5,275 nt of DNA from Actinomycetota bacterium (GTDB taxonomy: Bacteria > Actinomycetota > Actinomycetes > Streptosporangiales > Streptosporangiaceae): the NCBI GenBank assembly GCA_003168295.1, contig PMST01000598.1, forward strand, positions 14,521-19,795, in the 5' to 3' direction. The position numbers and the translations under genes were made by a program. Below, one piece after another: positions 4,786 to 5,275 of the stretch (its first letter is position 1; the number at the start of each line of letters is the position of its first letter). The notes below the pieces were generated by a model. That model did not search any database. It was not told the origin of the DNA and worked only from the letters and a program-made list of their open reading frames with translations.

Positions 4786-4846
4786 ATGCCTGGGCAGCGC
4801 ACGCGAGAATTCGCGGTCAGCTGATGGTACGCGTCCGGGGAGAGGC

Positions 4847-4966
4847 ATGAGCACGCTCAAACCCGGGCGGGCCGCGGAGCTGGCCACCGCACCGCCAGCA
4901 CTCCCATATGGCACTCATCGCTCTGGCCGTCCGTCCGCAAACCGACCCCGCATCACCAGGAAGTGA
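4847..4966 (+). CDS. Possible 39-residue basic small protein (unrecognised)
   Basis: ATG 4847 is preceded by GGGGAGAGG (4837-4845), close to the start. The frame encodes MSTLKPGRAAELATAPPALP and a basic tail ending PRITRK before TGA 4964. It overlaps by ATGA with an eight-codon frame starting at 4824, which itself overlaps a stop. Its stop region AGGAAGTGAG doubles as the ribosome binding site of the next frame at 4973. The close packing hints at translational coupling. Low complexity and lack of a known family keep confidence low. Confidence 0.25.
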   Translation: MSTLKPGRAAELATAPPALPYGTHRSGRPSANRPRITRK

Positions 4967-4972
4967 GTTCTC

Positions 4973-5044
4973 ATGACTGCATCGCGGAGCACGCCAGTGC
5001 CTAGCGTCAGCTTCGACACGGGCATGTCATCGCTGCCCGACTGA
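4973..5044 (+). CDS. Possible 23-residue peptide (leader or precursor peptide candidate)
   Basis: ATG 4973 lies nine bases after AGGAAG (4958-4963). The 23-codon frame reads MTASRSTPVPSVSFDTG then MSSLPD, ending at TGA 5042. Its start, MTASR-x-x-PVP, recalls the small frame at 3868. It sits 225 bases before the next well-marked gene start, with competing hairpins between, so it could be a regulatory upstream reading frame. A precursor peptide for a modified natural product is another possibility, with no supporting enzyme in view. I recognise no family. Confidence 0.33.
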   Translation: MTASRSTPVPSVSFDTGMSSLPD

Positions 5045-5061
5045 CGCGATGTGGCAGGTCG

Positions 5062-5118
5062 CCACCGCCTTCCCCGCTACGAGCGGTGGAAGCCGCTCTG
5101 GCTATCGACTGGCTAGCC
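5062..5118 (+). promoter_or_regulatory. Leader with competing hairpins (attenuator-like)
   Basis: The segment AGCGGTGG (5082-5089) has three alternative partners. CCACCGC (5062-5068) pairs with GCGGTGG (5083-5089), CCGCT (5074-5078) pairs with AGCGG (5082-5086), and the same AGCGG pairs with CCGCT at 5093-5097. GGCTA (5100-5104) with TAGCC (5114-5118) follows. Mutually exclusive stems directly after a 23-codon frame are typical of attenuators, but no known riboswitch core is recognised and the function is inferred. Confidence 0.35.
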
Positions 5119-5171
5119 GAGATCGTCAGCGCACTGATCTGAGAGCCCTGATAACCCCGGCCAACAACACG

Positions 5172-5219
5172 TGGTGGGCGGCGCTCCGACGGCCGGGCGG
5201 ATCGCGGCGCCACCCACCA
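5172..5219 (+). other. Strong 13-bp leader hairpin upstream of the next gene
   Basis: TGGTGGGCGGCGC (5172-5184) pairs with GCGCCACCCACCA (5207-5219) with one mismatch, and CCG (5186-5188) can pair with CGG (5198-5200) inside. No T-run follows, so it is not a classical terminator. It ends about 40 bases before the ribosome binding site of the gene starting at 5270 and is most simply a structured 5' untranslated region. Confidence 0.5.
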
Positions 5220-5269
5220 AACCGCGAACCACCCGCTCCATCGCCGATTCCATCCCACCGGAGGCACTC

Positions 5270-5275
5270 ATGCGT
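5270..5275 (+). CDS. Start of a gene that continues beyond the window (first two codons)
   Basis: GGAGG at 5260-5264 lies five bases before ATG 5270, followed by CGT at the window edge. This is the best-placed ribosome binding site in the right half of the window. The product cannot be known from Met-Arg alone. The 225-base gap before it, with its hairpins, is probably its leader. Confidence 0.45.

Noticed and set aside
5086..5142. An 18-codon hydrophobic frame (GTG 5086, ending EIVSALI).
   Set aside because: It looks like an amphipathic helix, but it has no ribosome binding site and lies inside the competing hairpins; too short to support as a gene.
5007..5267. An 86-residue minus-strand frame.
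   Set aside because: It runs antisense across the hairpin leader, has Ser/Arg-rich low-complexity content and no ribosome binding site.

Overview
The window is high-GC DNA with strong G/C preference at third codon positions, and every recognisable family in it is common in filamentous actinobacteria. The best guess is a Streptosporangiales-, Streptomyces- or Frankia-like genome. This rests on composition and family resemblance only, because no phylogenetic marker is present. It reads as an accessory, decaying region: one convincing full-length gene sits among broken pieces of several others.

Layout. Positions 1-150 (minus) hold the start of a Phd/YefM-family antitoxin that runs off the left edge, with a paired GTGTACGC motif just upstream that looks like its operator. 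Positions 204 to about 746 (minus) are an inner piece of a CocE/NonD (peptidase S15 type) hydrolase, missing both ends. It abuts, on the opposite strand, the C-terminal two thirds of a large serine recombinase (about 744-1628), which lacks its catalytic domain. From about 1911 to 2045 lies the core of a DUF5615 (PIN-like, toxin-type) protein without its ends, preceded by a perfect 8-bp palindrome. The one intact gene, at 2134-3294, encodes a saccharopine-dehydrogenase-like NAD(P)-binding oxidoreductase.

From 3295 to 4315 there is no large gene. This stretch contains a small high-GC3 reading frame with nested inverted repeats, a fragment resembling the 3' end of a tRNA-Leu (a likely scar or attachment site of an integrative element), a small frame with a tandemly repeated ELNPHK motif, and a 14-bp inverted repeat. 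From 4316 the N-terminal half of an actinobacterial one-helix membrane protein appears and breaks off near 4560. A good intrinsic terminator lies at 4750-4785.

The right end (4825-5275) holds two or more very short reading frames with plausible ribosome binding sites, then a leader with competing hairpins. It finishes with the first two codons of a gene that has a clear ribosome binding site and continues outside the window.

Apart from the antitoxin with its operator, and the leader with its downstream gene, the genes do not form a pathway. The strongest biological story is repeated insertion and deletion next to toxin-antitoxin and integrase remnants. The best candidates for something undescribed are the small reading frames at 3868-4005 and 4973-5044, which share an MTASR...PVP start, and the structured leader at 5062-5219.
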